From JBBAGC01 sp964491265 (lineage in GTDB: Bacteria; Spirochaetota; UBA4802; UBA5550): a stretch of DNA of 64,000 nucleotides. Positions 8,271-17,666 of the stretch are shown here, in pieces (the first letter of the stretch is position 1; each line of letters begins with the position of its first letter). The stretch covers positions 1-64,000 of the forward strand of contig CAZBFP010000020.1 in the NCBI GenBank assembly GCA_964491265.1, read 5' to 3'. The position numbers and the translations under genes are program-made. Below the pieces are notes generated by a model that was given only the letters and a program-made list of their open reading frames with translations, had not been told where the DNA came from and did not search any database.

Positions 8271-9593
8271 ATGAATAAAAGCTTTTACATAGAAACATTC
8301 GGATGCCAGATGAACAAAGGCGATTCGGAACTGATGAAGGTATCTCTGGAAAGAAACGGATTTACCCCTGCTCCTGATATTAAAAGTGCGGATATATGCA
8401 TATTCAACACCTGCTCAGTACGACAGAATGCAGAGGACAGGGCCCTGGCAAGAATTAAAGAGGAACGGAACTCCAGTCTTCATAAAAATAGGGTTATTGT
8501 CTTAACCGGATGTATGGCTCAGCGGATCGGGGATGATGTTATTTCCAGAGGTATGGCAGACCTTGCCATTGGCCCATACCAGGCCCCGGGATGCGGGGAA
8601 ATAGTTAAGGAATATTTATCAGGGAGCGGAAAAAAATTATACTCATCCCAGGAAGCTGAAGATTTTACAGCGCGGATCGATGATGGCCTGCTGAAAAATA
8701 AGGATGTCCACCCCTGGCATAAATGGGTTACAATTACACACGGCTGCGAAAATTTCTGCTCCTACTGTATTGTCCCATATGTGAGGGGTAAACTTATATC
8801 CTTCCCATCTGACCGGATTATTAAATATATAAATGACCTTGCAAAAGAGGGTATCACCGAAATCTCTCTTTTAGGGCAGAATGTAAATCAGTACGGTCAC
8901 GATTCAGGGGATATACCCTTTTATCAGCTTCTGGATAAAACCGCTTCAATAAAAGGGATAAAAAGAATTAATTTTCTCACATCCCATCCCATGGATTTTT
9001 CTCCTGAAATCATCGGTGTAATAAGAGATCACGAGCATATTTCCAGAGGGATACACCTCCCCCTTCAGAGCGGTTCGGACAGAATACTTAAGGCAATGAA
9101 CAGGAAATATACCCTTGCACATTATTACCGGATTGTAGATGCTATAAAAACAGAACTTTCCGAATTTGCTTTATCTACAGATCTCATAACGGGATTTCCG
9201 GGTGAAAGTGAAAAGGAGTTTGAGGAAACACTCAAGGCAGTAGAAAAGATCCGCTTTGATGAAGCATTTATGTACTCATACTCCCCCAGAAGCGGAACCC
9301 CTGCATCTGAAATGAAAGAGCTCCTGAACAGGGATGAAAAAATTAACCGGCTGAATCAATTAATTACTCTCCAGAGAAAAATTTCTCTTGAAAAACTCAG
9401 GTCAAGGATAAATAAAAAGGAGATAGTAATCGGAGAAAAGGTCAGCAAAAGATCGGATCAGGAAATTATGGGTAAAACCAGATTTATGCATCCGGTTGTA
9501 TTTAAAGGGGAGCTGAGCGATATCGGCAGGGAGATTCGGATTGAAATCAGGGATGTTAAAGGTTCAACTCTTATTGGTGAAAAAACAGGCTAA
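8271..9593 (+). CDS. miaB: tRNA-2-methylthio-N6-dimethylallyladenosine synthase
   Basis: A radical-SAM methylthiotransferase that adds the 2-methylthio group to i6A37 of tRNAs reading UNN codons. In order: an N-terminal UPF0004 domain with cluster cysteines (FGCQMN, NTCSVR, LTGCMAQR), a radical-SAM core with CSYCIVPYVRG (CxxxCxxC spanning ENFCSYC), and a C-terminal TRAM domain ending near IEIRDVKGSTLIGE. The 440-residue length is typical. The ATG follows purB by 7 nt. The 3' end overlaps the next gene. Confidence 0.96.
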   Translation: MNKSFYIETFGCQMNKGDSELMKVSLERNGFTPAPDIKSADICIFNTCSVRQNAEDRALARIKEERNSSLHKNRVIVLTGCMAQRIGDDVISRGMADLAIGPYQAPGCGEIVKEYLSGSGKKLYSSQEAEDFTARIDDGLLKNKDVHPWHKWVTITHGCENFCSYCIVPYVRGKLISFPSDRIIKYINDLAKEGITEISLLGQNVNQYGHDSGDIPFYQLLDKTASIKGIKRINFLTSHPMDFSPEIIGVIRDHEHISRGIHLPLQSGSDRILKAMNRKYTLAHYYRIVDAIKTELSEFALSTDLITGFPGESEKEFEETLKAVEKIRFDEAFMYSYSPRSGTPASEMKELLNRDEKINRLNQLITLQRKISLEKLRSRINKKEIVIGEKVSKRSDQEIMGKTRFMHPVVFKGELSDIGREIRIEIRDVKGSTLIGEKTG

Positions 9594-10710
9594 AAGACTT
9601 ATCCCTGTTCTTTTTCTCCTTTTATTAGTAATGCCGGTTTCTCCAAACCCGGACCCTGCTGATAAAAATTTTAATGATCTCAGGATCTATTTTAACAGCA
9701 GACCGGGTAAAGCTTTTGACAGATCAGCAAATGATTTCCTTAAAAAATTTCCTAAAAGCAGATATGTACCTGATGTAAGGCTAATGCTGGCGGAAAATGA
9801 AGGTGATGCCGAGCTTGCACTGGAGAAATTCCGTGCAGTGGTAAAATTTTACAGATATTACCCCCATCGTGATTACGCACTCTATCGCATATGTCAGATT
9901 CTGGACCTGAAATCGGACTGGAAAGAGCTACAGGCTGAAGCTCTCTCCGGAATAAAGCTCTTTCCTGATAGCCCTTATCTCTTTGAATTTAAATTTCTCT
10001 ACATTACTTCATGTATCATGCTGGAGGAGTATGACAGGGCAAAGAATGAATGCATTAAAATAACTGAAAAAACACATGACTATACTATACTATCAAGAAC
10101 CATATTCCTCCTTGCGGAAATTGACAGAAAGATAACAGGGAATTCCAGAGCCTATATCTACAACCTGCGGGAACTTGCGGTTGGATTTAAATCATCCGAA
10201 ATTTACCCCTCCATTCTTTTTAAACTTGGTAATTTTTATGAAAGCAGGGATGAAAAGGACAGATCATTTTCCGCATATACTGATATTGTAAGAAATTTCC
10301 CTGAATCACCTGAGGCGGAAATGTCTCTTACCCGTATAGAAAGTCTTAAACCGGCAAACCCGAAAATTGTGCAGTATATCCCTGACATGGAAATGGTTAA
10401 CCGCACTTCAACCATTGATATATCCCCCGACTATGCAGCAGGAAATTATGATAATGAAATTTACTATTCAATAACAATAGGCCCCTTCAGCAAAATAAAA
10501 GACGCAAATTCAATAGTTAACCTTTTAAAAAACTACGATCATGTGCGGATTGAAAATACCACACTAGGCCACATAGTCTATATCGGCAGGCATCCCGACA
10601 CGGAAAGAGCTCTGGAAACAAGGATACGCCTTGCTGAGGAATATGGAATAAACGGAAACATTGTCCGGTTTTCAGATCACCAGTCACGAAGTTATATCTA
10701 CAGCGATTAA
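9577..10710 (+). CDS. Exported TPR-repeat protein with C-terminal SPOR-like domain
   Basis: A GTG at 9577 gives MKKQAKRLIPVLFLLLLVMP, a clean signal peptide; the frame is open further upstream to TTG 9541, but those codons lie inside miaB. Residues about 30-260 are helical repeats of TPR/YfiO type (FNSRPGKAFDRSANDFLKKF, then FRAVVKFYRYYP, then FPDSPYLFEF). The last 80 residues (YYSITIGPFSKIKDANSIVN, then HIVYIGRHPDTERALETRIR) resemble a SPOR peptidoglycan-binding domain. It is probably periplasmic and perhaps cell-wall associated. It overlaps miaB by 17 nt and is followed 16 nt later by mutS. The exact function is unknown. Confidence 0.65.
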   Translation: MKKQAKRLIPVLFLLLLVMPVSPNPDPADKNFNDLRIYFNSRPGKAFDRSANDFLKKFPKSRYVPDVRLMLAENEGDAELALEKFRAVVKFYRYYPHRDYALYRICQILDLKSDWKELQAEALSGIKLFPDSPYLFEFKFLYITSCIMLEEYDRAKNECIKITEKTHDYTILSRTIFLLAEIDRKITGNSRAYIYNLRELAVGFKSSEIYPSILFKLGNFYESRDEKDRSFSAYTDIVRNFPESPEAEMSLTRIESLKPANPKIVQYIPDMEMVNRTSTIDISPDYAAGNYDNEIYYSITIGPFSKIKDANSIVNLLKNYDHVRIENTTLGHIVYIGRHPDTERALETRIRLAEEYGINGNIVRFSDHQSRSYIYSD

Positions 10711-10726
10711 GCAGGGAACAGGTAAA

Positions 10727-13306
10727 ATGGAAGAAAAACTTACACCCATGATAAGGCAGTATATTGACATAAAAAAGAAACACCAGGAGGAGATACTTTT
10801 CTTCCGCATGGGTGATTTTTATGAAATGTTTTTTGATGACGCAAAAATCGCTTCTAAAATACTCGATATTGCACTTACAGCACGGCAGAATGATATTCCC
10901 ATGTGCGGTATCCCATATCATGCTGCAGAGAATTATATTGCCAGGCTGATTAAAGCAGGTAAGCGGGTTGCAATATGTGAGCAGCTTGAAACTGTGCCAT
11001 CATCAGGCACAATAGTTAAACGGGATGTGGTCCGCATTGTTACACCCGGTACTGTAATAGATTCGAACCTGCTGAGCAGCGATGATAACAACTATTTATG
11101 CTCAGTTTATATTTCTAAAACAGAAATGGGCCTGGCTTTTGTTGATCTTTCAACAGGGGATTTTTTCTATTCATCATCAGAAAAAAATTATGACATCTTC
11201 AAGGGGGAGATTGCCAAGTTCAACCCCGGTGAAGCTATTGTTTACGCCCGGTCATTTGAAACAGACAGCAGATATACTGAATTTATAAAAAACAGAAATA
11301 TCCCTGTACAGACCCTGAATGAATGGGTATACGAAAAGGATTACCTCACTGAAGTGATATGCTCAACAATGCAGGTACACAGCCTTAAAGGTCTGGGAAT
11401 ACAGACAGATACAGAAATTATTGCCGCAGGCTCTATCCTTCAATACCTCAATGAGACCCAGAAGAAGATACCGGCTCACCTGAGAAACCCCAGAAAGATA
11501 ATGTCTGATGATTCCATGATTCTTGATGAAGCAACAATCACAAATCTGGAAATAATCGAGAACCAGAATGACAGTTCAAAAAACCGCACCTTGTTTTCAG
11601 TACTTAATTACACAAATACCCCCATGGGGAGACGGACCCTGGAGCGGAACCTGCTTCAGCCCCTCGTTATCCGTAACGCAATCGAAGAGAGGCTGAACCT
11701 GGTTGAATTTTTTTACCAGAGACCGGAACTGACCGATTCTGTCACCTCTGTTCTTAAAGAGATTTATGACATGGAAAGGATTCTTTCAAGGTTTACACTT
11801 GGAAGAATGCAGACACGTAATTTCATCTCCCTGAAACAATCTCTATACTCCTCACTGGAGCTTAAAAAAATTCTTGCAGATGAAGAGGTAAATTTCCCCA
11901 GACTCAACAGAATTACTGAAGGGATAGAAGATCTGGAGAAACTTGCAAAAAGGATTGATGATGCCATCAGTGAAGAGCCTGCATTAACCCCTGAACATGG
12001 CAGGGTTATCAAAGAAGGCTTTCTCCCTGAACTTGACGAAATCTATGAATTAAAGGTGAGCGCAAAAAACTGGATGCTTAAATATCAGGAGGAGGAAAAA
12101 GTCCGCCTGGGGATCAATACACTGAAAGTTAAATACAACAAAATTCTTGGTTACTATATTGAGCTGAGCAAAAACCAGTCATCATCAGTCCCGGATTACT
12201 ACATGCGGAAGCAGACACTGGTGGGGTCGGAGAGGTATACAACCGAAAAGCTTCAGAAATTTGAAACAGATATTCTCAGCGCATCAGACAGGATTATTGA
12301 AATTGAAAAACGTGAAATTGAGCAGCTCCGTATGGAAATTATGGAAGAACAGAAAAGAATCCAGGAAACAGCTTCTGCTGTAGGATATCTGGACGTTATC
12401 ACTTCCTTATCTACTGCTGCAATGCAGAACCGCTATGTTAAACCATCAATCAATGAAAAGAACTATCTTTCAATCAAAGGGGGACGCCACCCGGTTGTAG
12501 AAAAATATTACACAAAAGAGGTCTTTATCCCCAATGACATTATCCTGGACGATGAAGAAAATATAATCAGCATTATAACAGGACCAAACATGTCGGGTAA
12601 ATCAACTTATATCAGAATGTGTGCGATTATTCAGCTCATGGCTCAAACCGGTTCATTTGTACCTGCTGAAAGCGCCGATGTTTCAATTGCTGACAGAATT
12701 TTTACCCGAATCGGAGCCTCTGATAATATCTCCAGAGGGGAATCCACATTTCTTGTTGAAATGAATGAAACCGCGGGCATTCTAAACAATGCAACTCATA
12801 AAAGTCTTATTATAATGGATGAGGTAGGGAGAGGAACCAGCACATATGACGGCCTTTCAATCGCCTGGGCTGTTGTTGAATATATTTTAAGATATATTAA
12901 AGCAAAAACCCTTTTTGCAACACACTACCATGAGCTGACACAGCTTGGTTCAAAAAAAGGGATTGTAAATTTCAATGTACTGGTTAAAGAAACGATCAAC
13001 AATGTGGAATTTCTCCATAAAGTTGTTCCTGGAAGTGCTGATAAATCATATGGGATTCATGTGGCTAAACTCGCCGGGCTCCCTGGAACAGTTGTTTCAA
13101 GGTCTTCAAAAATTCTGGATAAACTTGAAAAGGGGAATTCCTCAAAAGGTAAAGTCCCGGAAAGTGAAAGCGAAACCGAACAGCTTGAAATATTTAATGC
13201 ATCAAATCACCTTATTATTCAGGCTCTGAAAACAATGGACCCGGAAAATATGACTCCAATTGAAGCAATAAATGAGTTGAACAGGCTGAAAAAAATGATA
13301 TATTAA
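10727..13306 (+). CDS. mutS: DNA mismatch repair protein MutS
   Basis: An 859-residue mismatch recognition ATPase. The N-terminal mismatch-binding domain shows FFRMGDFYEMFFDDAKIAS with the Phe-x-Glu (FYE) that stacks on the mispair. Connector, lever and clamp domains follow. The ATPase has Walker A GPNMSGKST near residue 618, ESTFLVEMNE, Walker B LIIMDEVGRGTST, and FATHYHELTQL. The C-terminal MutL-contact tail ends in the short helix-turn-helix. I chose ATG 10727 (MEEKLTPM), preceded by ACAGGT; an in-frame ATG at 10661 lies inside the upstream gene. Confidence 0.97.
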   Translation: MEEKLTPMIRQYIDIKKKHQEEILFFRMGDFYEMFFDDAKIASKILDIALTARQNDIPMCGIPYHAAENYIARLIKAGKRVAICEQLETVPSSGTIVKRDVVRIVTPGTVIDSNLLSSDDNNYLCSVYISKTEMGLAFVDLSTGDFFYSSSEKNYDIFKGEIAKFNPGEAIVYARSFETDSRYTEFIKNRNIPVQTLNEWVYEKDYLTEVICSTMQVHSLKGLGIQTDTEIIAAGSILQYLNETQKKIPAHLRNPRKIMSDDSMILDEATITNLEIIENQNDSSKNRTLFSVLNYTNTPMGRRTLERNLLQPLVIRNAIEERLNLVEFFYQRPELTDSVTSVLKEIYDMERILSRFTLGRMQTRNFISLKQSLYSSLELKKILADEEVNFPRLNRITEGIEDLEKLAKRIDDAISEEPALTPEHGRVIKEGFLPELDEIYELKVSAKNWMLKYQEEEKVRLGINTLKVKYNKILGYYIELSKNQSSSVPDYYMRKQTLVGSERYTTEKLQKFETDILSASDRIIEIEKREIEQLRMEIMEEQKRIQETASAVGYLDVITSLSTAAMQNRYVKPSINEKNYLSIKGGRHPVVEKYYTKEVFIPNDIILDDEENIISIITGPNMSGKSTYIRMCAIIQLMAQTGSFVPAESADVSIADRIFTRIGASDNISRGESTFLVEMNETAGILNNATHKSLIIMDEVGRGTSTYDGLSIAWAVVEYILRYIKAKTLFATHYHELTQLGSKKGIVNFNVLVKETINNVEFLHKVVPGSADKSYGIHVAKLAGLPGTVVSRSSKILDKLEKGNSSKGKVPESESETEQLEIFNASNHLIIQALKTMDPENMTPIEAINELNRLKKMIY

Positions 13307-13355
13307 TTTAGTAAATATTCTTAAAGATTTCTTTTAGTGTAATTATGCTGTTTTC

Positions 13356-13528
13356 AATCTGGGGCTGTCTCAAAAGTCAGATTTTCGGGGATTTGTCATT
13401 CCGGTTTTGCAACTTCAATTATTGCAAATACCGGAATCTCCTGATTAAATCAGGCCTAAGAGATACCGGCATTACGCTACGCTACAGCCGGTATGACAAG
13501 GAAATTACTTTTTGGACAGCCCCAGATT
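13356..13528. mobile_element. MITE-like element, copy A
   Basis: A 173-bp element with perfect terminal inverted repeats AATCTGGGGCTGTC / GACAGCCCCAGATT. Inside is a TGTCAT...ATGACA module holding three hairpins: CCGGTTTTGCAA...TTGCAAATACCGG, CTGATT-AA-ATCAG and ATACCGGC...GCCGGTAT. The arrangement could fold like a cloverleaf. An inverted near-copy of equal length lies at 43343-43515, and a third at 47594. It has no coding capacity. It sits just 3' of mutS and could also terminate transcription. Confidence 0.7.
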
Positions 13529-13532
13529 AGAG

Positions 13533-13584
13533 CGTTTTATTTAATATAAAAGTTAAGGAATTAACACATATATTAAATAAAACG
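13533..13584. repeat. 16-bp perfect inverted repeat
   Basis: CGTTTTATTTAATATA and its exact complement, separated by 20 nt, directly beside the MITE-like element. It could be an operator, a hairpin or a second small element. Confidence 0.55.
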
Positions 13585-13803
13585 GATAATCATTAATATT
13601 ACACAGGTGAAAATAAATAATTATTACAGTATATATTTATTGAAAATATACCGATTTTAATAAAGAGTAATCCGGATTATTGAGGATAAACCGTAATCGG
13701 GAAAAAACTCACCCCCCCCTGAATTTCAGATTCTGGGACCGGGATGGTGAAATCAGGTTGAAATTTTAAGACTACGTTATAAAATAATGGGAAAAGAGGA
13801 ATA

Positions 13804-15024
13804 ATGACAACTGCCCAGTTCAAGGTTGAGAATTACCTCCCTGACTCTTTTATCATGGTTGAAGGGAAAAAAAATGCCAGTAACTTCTATATTATTAGAA
13901 GCGGCAAGGTAAAGATAACAAAGGAAAATCCCGTAATATCAGAAGAACCCTTCACTATTCTGGGACCGGGGGATTTTTTCGGTGTTGTATCCTGTATGAG
14001 CGGCCACTCCCGGCTTGATACTGCAATTGCCCTGGAGCAGGTTTCACTTATTTCTGTTGAAAAAGATCTTTTCGGACTCCTTATTCAGAAAAACCCAACT
14101 GTTGCAATGAAGATTATCCGTTTTTTCAGCCGCAAATTAAGACAGTTTGATCATGCCATTACCAGCCTTACACTGAAAAACTCAGGTGATGAGGATCCTG
14201 CTCACCTGTTCAACATTGGGGAATATTATCTGAAAAAAAGAGTACTCAATCATGCTATTTATGCGTACCAGAAATATATACAGTATAATCCGGGTGGAAA
14301 TTATCGGGACCTTGCCCTTGAAAGACTCCAGCAGATGAAAGCGCCATACAAGACACCGGAAATGCCTAACCTTAAAGGGATGAACAGGGTTTACAGAGAC
14401 AATACAATGCTCTTTTGTGAATCTGAGCCTGGGGATGAACTTTTTATTATTCAGCAGGGGAAAGTCAAAATCACAAAGATAATGGATGAGGAGATACTCC
14501 TGGCTGTACTGAAGCCGGGCGATATATTTGGAGAAATGGCACTCCTGGATAATAAGCCGAGAAGCGCATCTGCCATTTCCTACGGAGATGTAACTGTACT
14601 GGCAATCAACAAATCAAACTTTGAAGGGATGGTCCAGGCTCAGCCGCAGCTTGCCACAAGACTTATACAGCTTTTAAGTGAAAGGATCTGGACAGCCTAC
14701 AGACAGATAGAAAACCTGATGATAAGACATCCCCTTGGAAGAATATTCGACACACTTCTAATTCAGATTGAAAAGCAGAAAATACCTATAGAATCGAAAA
14801 GGCCTCATAATTTCGAATTCGGATCGAAAGAGCTTATAAACATGGTTGGATTATCCCCTCACGAGGGTGAATCAGTTATTGTACAGCTTCTGGAGGACAA
14901 AAACATGTCGCTGGAAGGTGGGAAAATTATCTGTAAAGATATGGCTGAGCTTGAAAAAACTGTTAATTTCCACAAGAAGCAGTCATCACTTGAAAGAAAA
15001 AGGGAAGCCAGCAAAAATAAATGA
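13804..15024 (+). CDS. Two-domain cyclic-nucleotide-binding regulator
   Basis: A 406-residue protein with two Crp/cNMP-binding domains. The first spans about 10-115 (SFIMVEGKKNASNFYIIRSG, ILGPGDFFGVVSCMSGHSRLD). The second spans about 190-300 (ILFCES-type start, ELFIIQQGKVKITK, KPGDIFGEMALLDNKPRSAS). A short helical TPR-like linker (HLFNIGEYYLKKRVLNHAIY) joins them, and a Crp-like winged-helix region follows at about 335-380 (FGSKELINMVGLSPHEGESV). It is likely cytosolic and senses a nucleotide or another signal. Whether the C-terminus binds DNA is uncertain. GAGGA precedes the ATG. The stop overlaps the next gene by 4 nt (ATGA), so they are translationally coupled. Confidence 0.8.
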   Translation: MTTAQFKVENYLPDSFIMVEGKKNASNFYIIRSGKVKITKENPVISEEPFTILGPGDFFGVVSCMSGHSRLDTAIALEQVSLISVEKDLFGLLIQKNPTVAMKIIRFFSRKLRQFDHAITSLTLKNSGDEDPAHLFNIGEYYLKKRVLNHAIYAYQKYIQYNPGGNYRDLALERLQQMKAPYKTPEMPNLKGMNRVYRDNTMLFCESEPGDELFIIQQGKVKITKIMDEEILLAVLKPGDIFGEMALLDNKPRSASAISYGDVTVLAINKSNFEGMVQAQPQLATRLIQLLSERIWTAYRQIENLMIRHPLGRIFDTLLIQIEKQKIPIESKRPHNFEFGSKELINMVGLSPHEGESVIVQLLEDKNMSLEGGKIICKDMAELEKTVNFHKKQSSLERKREASKNK

Positions 15025-17135
15025 TTCTAAAAATAAGAAAAGCCATTAAAGTCCTGGTAGGATTTATCTTTGTAATTATGCTTATCCTTACAACAGGAAC
15101 AGCTGTATTTATATATTTTTTCCCGGAAGAAAAGGCCCTGGAATTTATTCAAAATAGAACTGAAGAATACCTTAAAACGCCTGTTACAATTGAATCTTTA
15201 AATTACAGCCTCAAGGGGATTGTACTTTCCAATATAACTGTTTATGACAGCGATAAAGATGATAAAAGCGAGCTGCTTAAAATAGATGAAGCATCGATCC
15301 TCTTATCACTCTTTTCACTTCTTGGAGATGAAATTCATATATGGTCGATTAATCTTAAGGGGCTCCATGTTAACTTTGTTTTTAATAAAGAGGGAACACA
15401 TAACTACAGCAATCTTATAGATAATATAAAGGGGGATGATAAAGATACTGAACCGGAAAAGTCAGGGAAATCTCTTAAAATCTCAAGAGTAGTGCTTGAT
15501 GACTGCAGATTAAATCTGGTAAACCCGCCAGGAAACTACAGGCCACTCGAGGGTGAATATGGAATTAATACTACTATTAATTTTAAGGATGACGGTGTTT
15601 ATCATTTTGATCACTCAACAATAGTTCTACCCTCAGGGAGAGGGGTGATGAAACCTGAACTTGACCTGACATTATCAGACACGTTCCTTATCCGTGGAAA
15701 AGTAAGCCTTGAAAAATGCTCTCTGCTCTGGGTTTATAAATTCGCCAGTAATGATCCAAACCTTGCTTTTGATACAGTAACTGCAGAGGTTGATAATTTT
15801 GAAATAACCCCGGATCATGTGAAAGGACGGGCAAGGGGATTTTCCACATTAAAAAGAACAAACAAGAATGCGGTCGTTGACGGCTGGTGTACTGTTGACC
15901 TGAATACTCTCATGGTTTCAGTTTATGATGTAAAAGGCAGAATTGACCGTACCACATTTGACCTGGACAGTCTTATAATCTCCGGTAAAGAGGGTGCCCT
16001 TAAAAGCTTTAAAGCATCCAATGCTGCAGCCCAGGTAAGCGATTTAAAAATACTTCTGGACTTCCTTCCTGATGGACTCTACGGCAGTGTGAAAGGGGGG
16101 CTCAGCTTTGACGGGAAAAAATATAACGGCCGCCTCGAACTCTCAGACTGCGGTATGAAAAGAGAGATGGAGATATTCGGCGGGCTCTCAACCAGTGTAG
16201 AGATTAATAACAATGAAATAAGAAAAGAGAATGTACCTGTAAAAATTCTCGGGAATAATAGTACAGTATCAATTGCCACAACTGACAGGGATTTTAACTC
16301 CTTTTATATTTTTCTTCAAAGCAGCAGCATAAATCTCAATGAACTTGCCAAATCGGATATTTCAGGAACAGGTATCGGGAAAAAAGGTGGAATTAAAATT
16401 CCGGTAAATGTTAACGGGAAAATAGCAGTAACTGACATAGTCTATGATAATCTGAGGTTAAAAAATACTAATATTGATTTTAATGCTTCCGGGAGTAACA
16501 TCCGGATTAATAAAATCTCCACCTCAACTCTAAGCGGATCAATTACCGGAAACGGACGAATAGAGATTGCAGGGGATGCTCCGCTAATCAATACAGCCCT
16601 TGAATTTAAAAATATTAAGGTACAGGACTACCCCTTTGAAAATAATGAGCTGAAAAACAGGTTTTTCGGTTTTGCAGACGGCAGCGCCTCTCTTACAATA
16701 GGACCTGGAAGTACTTTATCGGAAAGTATAAAAGGGAAGGTGGTATTTAATATTACAAAAGGTAAACTGGTTAACACCGGTGTACAGAACGGTTTGATTC
16801 TTTTTCTTGCTGAACTGCGCTATAAATTAAGAGACATGGAGTTCAATAAAATCTACGGCAATATTGATTTAAATATGGGTGAGTATACTATAAATTCATT
16901 TATTTTCAACTCAGAGGATATACGTCTTTCTCTAAACGGCCTTCTTGACAGCGACCTGAAAGCAAGGGATATGAAGATGAAACTGGAATTCAACAATCAT
17001 TTTATTAAAGACATCCCCCGCCCTGCTGTTGCAGTGCTGAACAAATACCAGAGCGGAAGATGGTACGTTATGCCTTTTGTTATTAAGGGTGACATTACGA
17101 ACAGTAAAAACATCAGCCTGGCTGAAGTCAATTAA
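15021..17135 (+). CDS. AsmA-like envelope protein
   Basis: A 704-residue protein with an N-terminal membrane anchor (residues about 10-30: VLVGFIFVIMLILTTGTAVF) followed by a large beta-rich periplasmic region. The segment KTPVTIESLNYSLKGIVLSN, then NIT and VYDSD, and the DEIHIWSINLKGLHVNF block are typical of the AsmA/DUF748 superfamily. The C-terminal GSASLTIGPGSTLSESIKGK and following repeat the AsmA core. Such proteins are thought to bridge the two membranes and move lipids or assist outer-membrane assembly. It is coupled to the cyclic-nucleotide regulator by an ATGA overlap and runs convergently into leuD with a 4-nt overlap of stop regions. Confidence 0.75.
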   Translation: MILKIRKAIKVLVGFIFVIMLILTTGTAVFIYFFPEEKALEFIQNRTEEYLKTPVTIESLNYSLKGIVLSNITVYDSDKDDKSELLKIDEASILLSLFSLLGDEIHIWSINLKGLHVNFVFNKEGTHNYSNLIDNIKGDDKDTEPEKSGKSLKISRVVLDDCRLNLVNPPGNYRPLEGEYGINTTINFKDDGVYHFDHSTIVLPSGRGVMKPELDLTLSDTFLIRGKVSLEKCSLLWVYKFASNDPNLAFDTVTAEVDNFEITPDHVKGRARGFSTLKRTNKNAVVDGWCTVDLNTLMVSVYDVKGRIDRTTFDLDSLIISGKEGALKSFKASNAAAQVSDLKILLDFLPDGLYGSVKGGLSFDGKKYNGRLELSDCGMKREMEIFGGLSTSVEINNNEIRKENVPVKILGNNSTVSIATTDRDFNSFYIFLQSSSINLNELAKSDISGTGIGKKGGIKIPVNVNGKIAVTDIVYDNLRLKNTNIDFNASGSNIRINKISTSTLSGSITGNGRIEIAGDAPLINTALEFKNIKVQDYPFENNELKNRFFGFADGSASLTIGPGSTLSESIKGKVVFNITKGKLVNTGVQNGLILFLAELRYKLRDMEFNKIYGNIDLNMGEYTINSFIFNSEDIRLSLNGLLDSDLKARDMKMKLEFNNHFIKDIPRPAVAVLNKYQSGRWYVMPFVIKGDITNSKNISLAEVN

Positions 17136-17656
17136 TACCGGCTGTCTGCAAATTCGACCCACCCGTTTGCTTCAACCAGCTCCTTATCAAAGCCTGAATT
17201 AGTAAATGGAACAGAAACTTCATCACTCCCGGACCTGAAAATAAAAATTCCTTTCTCCATATCTGTCTCCAGAAAAGTTTCCTTCCCTGAAAATCTGACA
17301 AAGAGTGAATCAATTGTCTCCTGAGGAAGCTCTACAGCCATCATGCCGCAATTATACATATTCTGCCTGAAGATCCTGGCAAAACTCACCGCAAGTACAA
17401 GATTTATGCCATTCACCTCCAGGGCCCATGGTGCATGTTCTCTGGAGGAACCGCATCCGAAATTCTCCCTTGTAATAATTACACCGGCCCCCCGAAGATC
17501 CTCTTTCTGATTAAACCCTTCAAGTTCCAGATCCTCAAGAAGAAAGGGTTTCAGATCCTCCTTTGTATTCTCAGTAAGATACTTTGCCGGAATAATTTCA
17601 TCAGTATTAATATCGGACCGGTCAAGAAAAAGTACTTTCCCTTTAAAATTCTTCAT
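17132..17656 (-). CDS. leuD: 3-isopropylmalate dehydratase small subunit (aconitase swivel domain)
   Basis: A 174-residue swivel subunit of the LeuCD/homoaconitase type. Visible motifs are DRSDINTDEIIPAKYLT at the start, ITRENFGCGSSREHAPWAL (substrate-binding signature) and FARIFRQNMYNCG. With LeuC it isomerises 2-isopropylmalate to 3-isopropylmalate in leucine synthesis, or acts on a related substrate such as homocitrate or citramalate-derived malates. It starts 10 nt after leuC. The 174-residue size and stand-alone architecture match the archaeal-type dehydratase, so the substrate may not be isopropylmalate alone. Confidence 0.88.
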   Translation of the reverse strand: MKNFKGKVLFLDRSDINTDEIIPAKYLTENTKEDLKPFLLEDLELEGFNQKEDLRGAGVIITRENFGCGSSREHAPWALEVNGINLVLAVSFARIFRQNMYNCGMMAVELPQETIDSLFVRFSGKETFLETDMEKGIFIFRSGSDEVSVPFTNSGFDKELVEANGWVEFADSRY

Positions 17657-17666
17657 AATAATATCC

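Larger units (their letters stand above)
13307..13803. other. Intergenic region after mutS
   Basis: It contains the MITE-like element at 13356-13528 and a 16-bp perfect inverted repeat at 13533-13548 / 13569-13584 with a 20-nt AT-rich spacer. The remainder is AT-rich DNA leading to the regulator gene at 13804. No gene is seen. Confidence 0.5.

Noticed and set aside
13345..13530. 61-codon frame
   Set aside because: It lies wholly within the MITE-like element and consists of translated hairpins.
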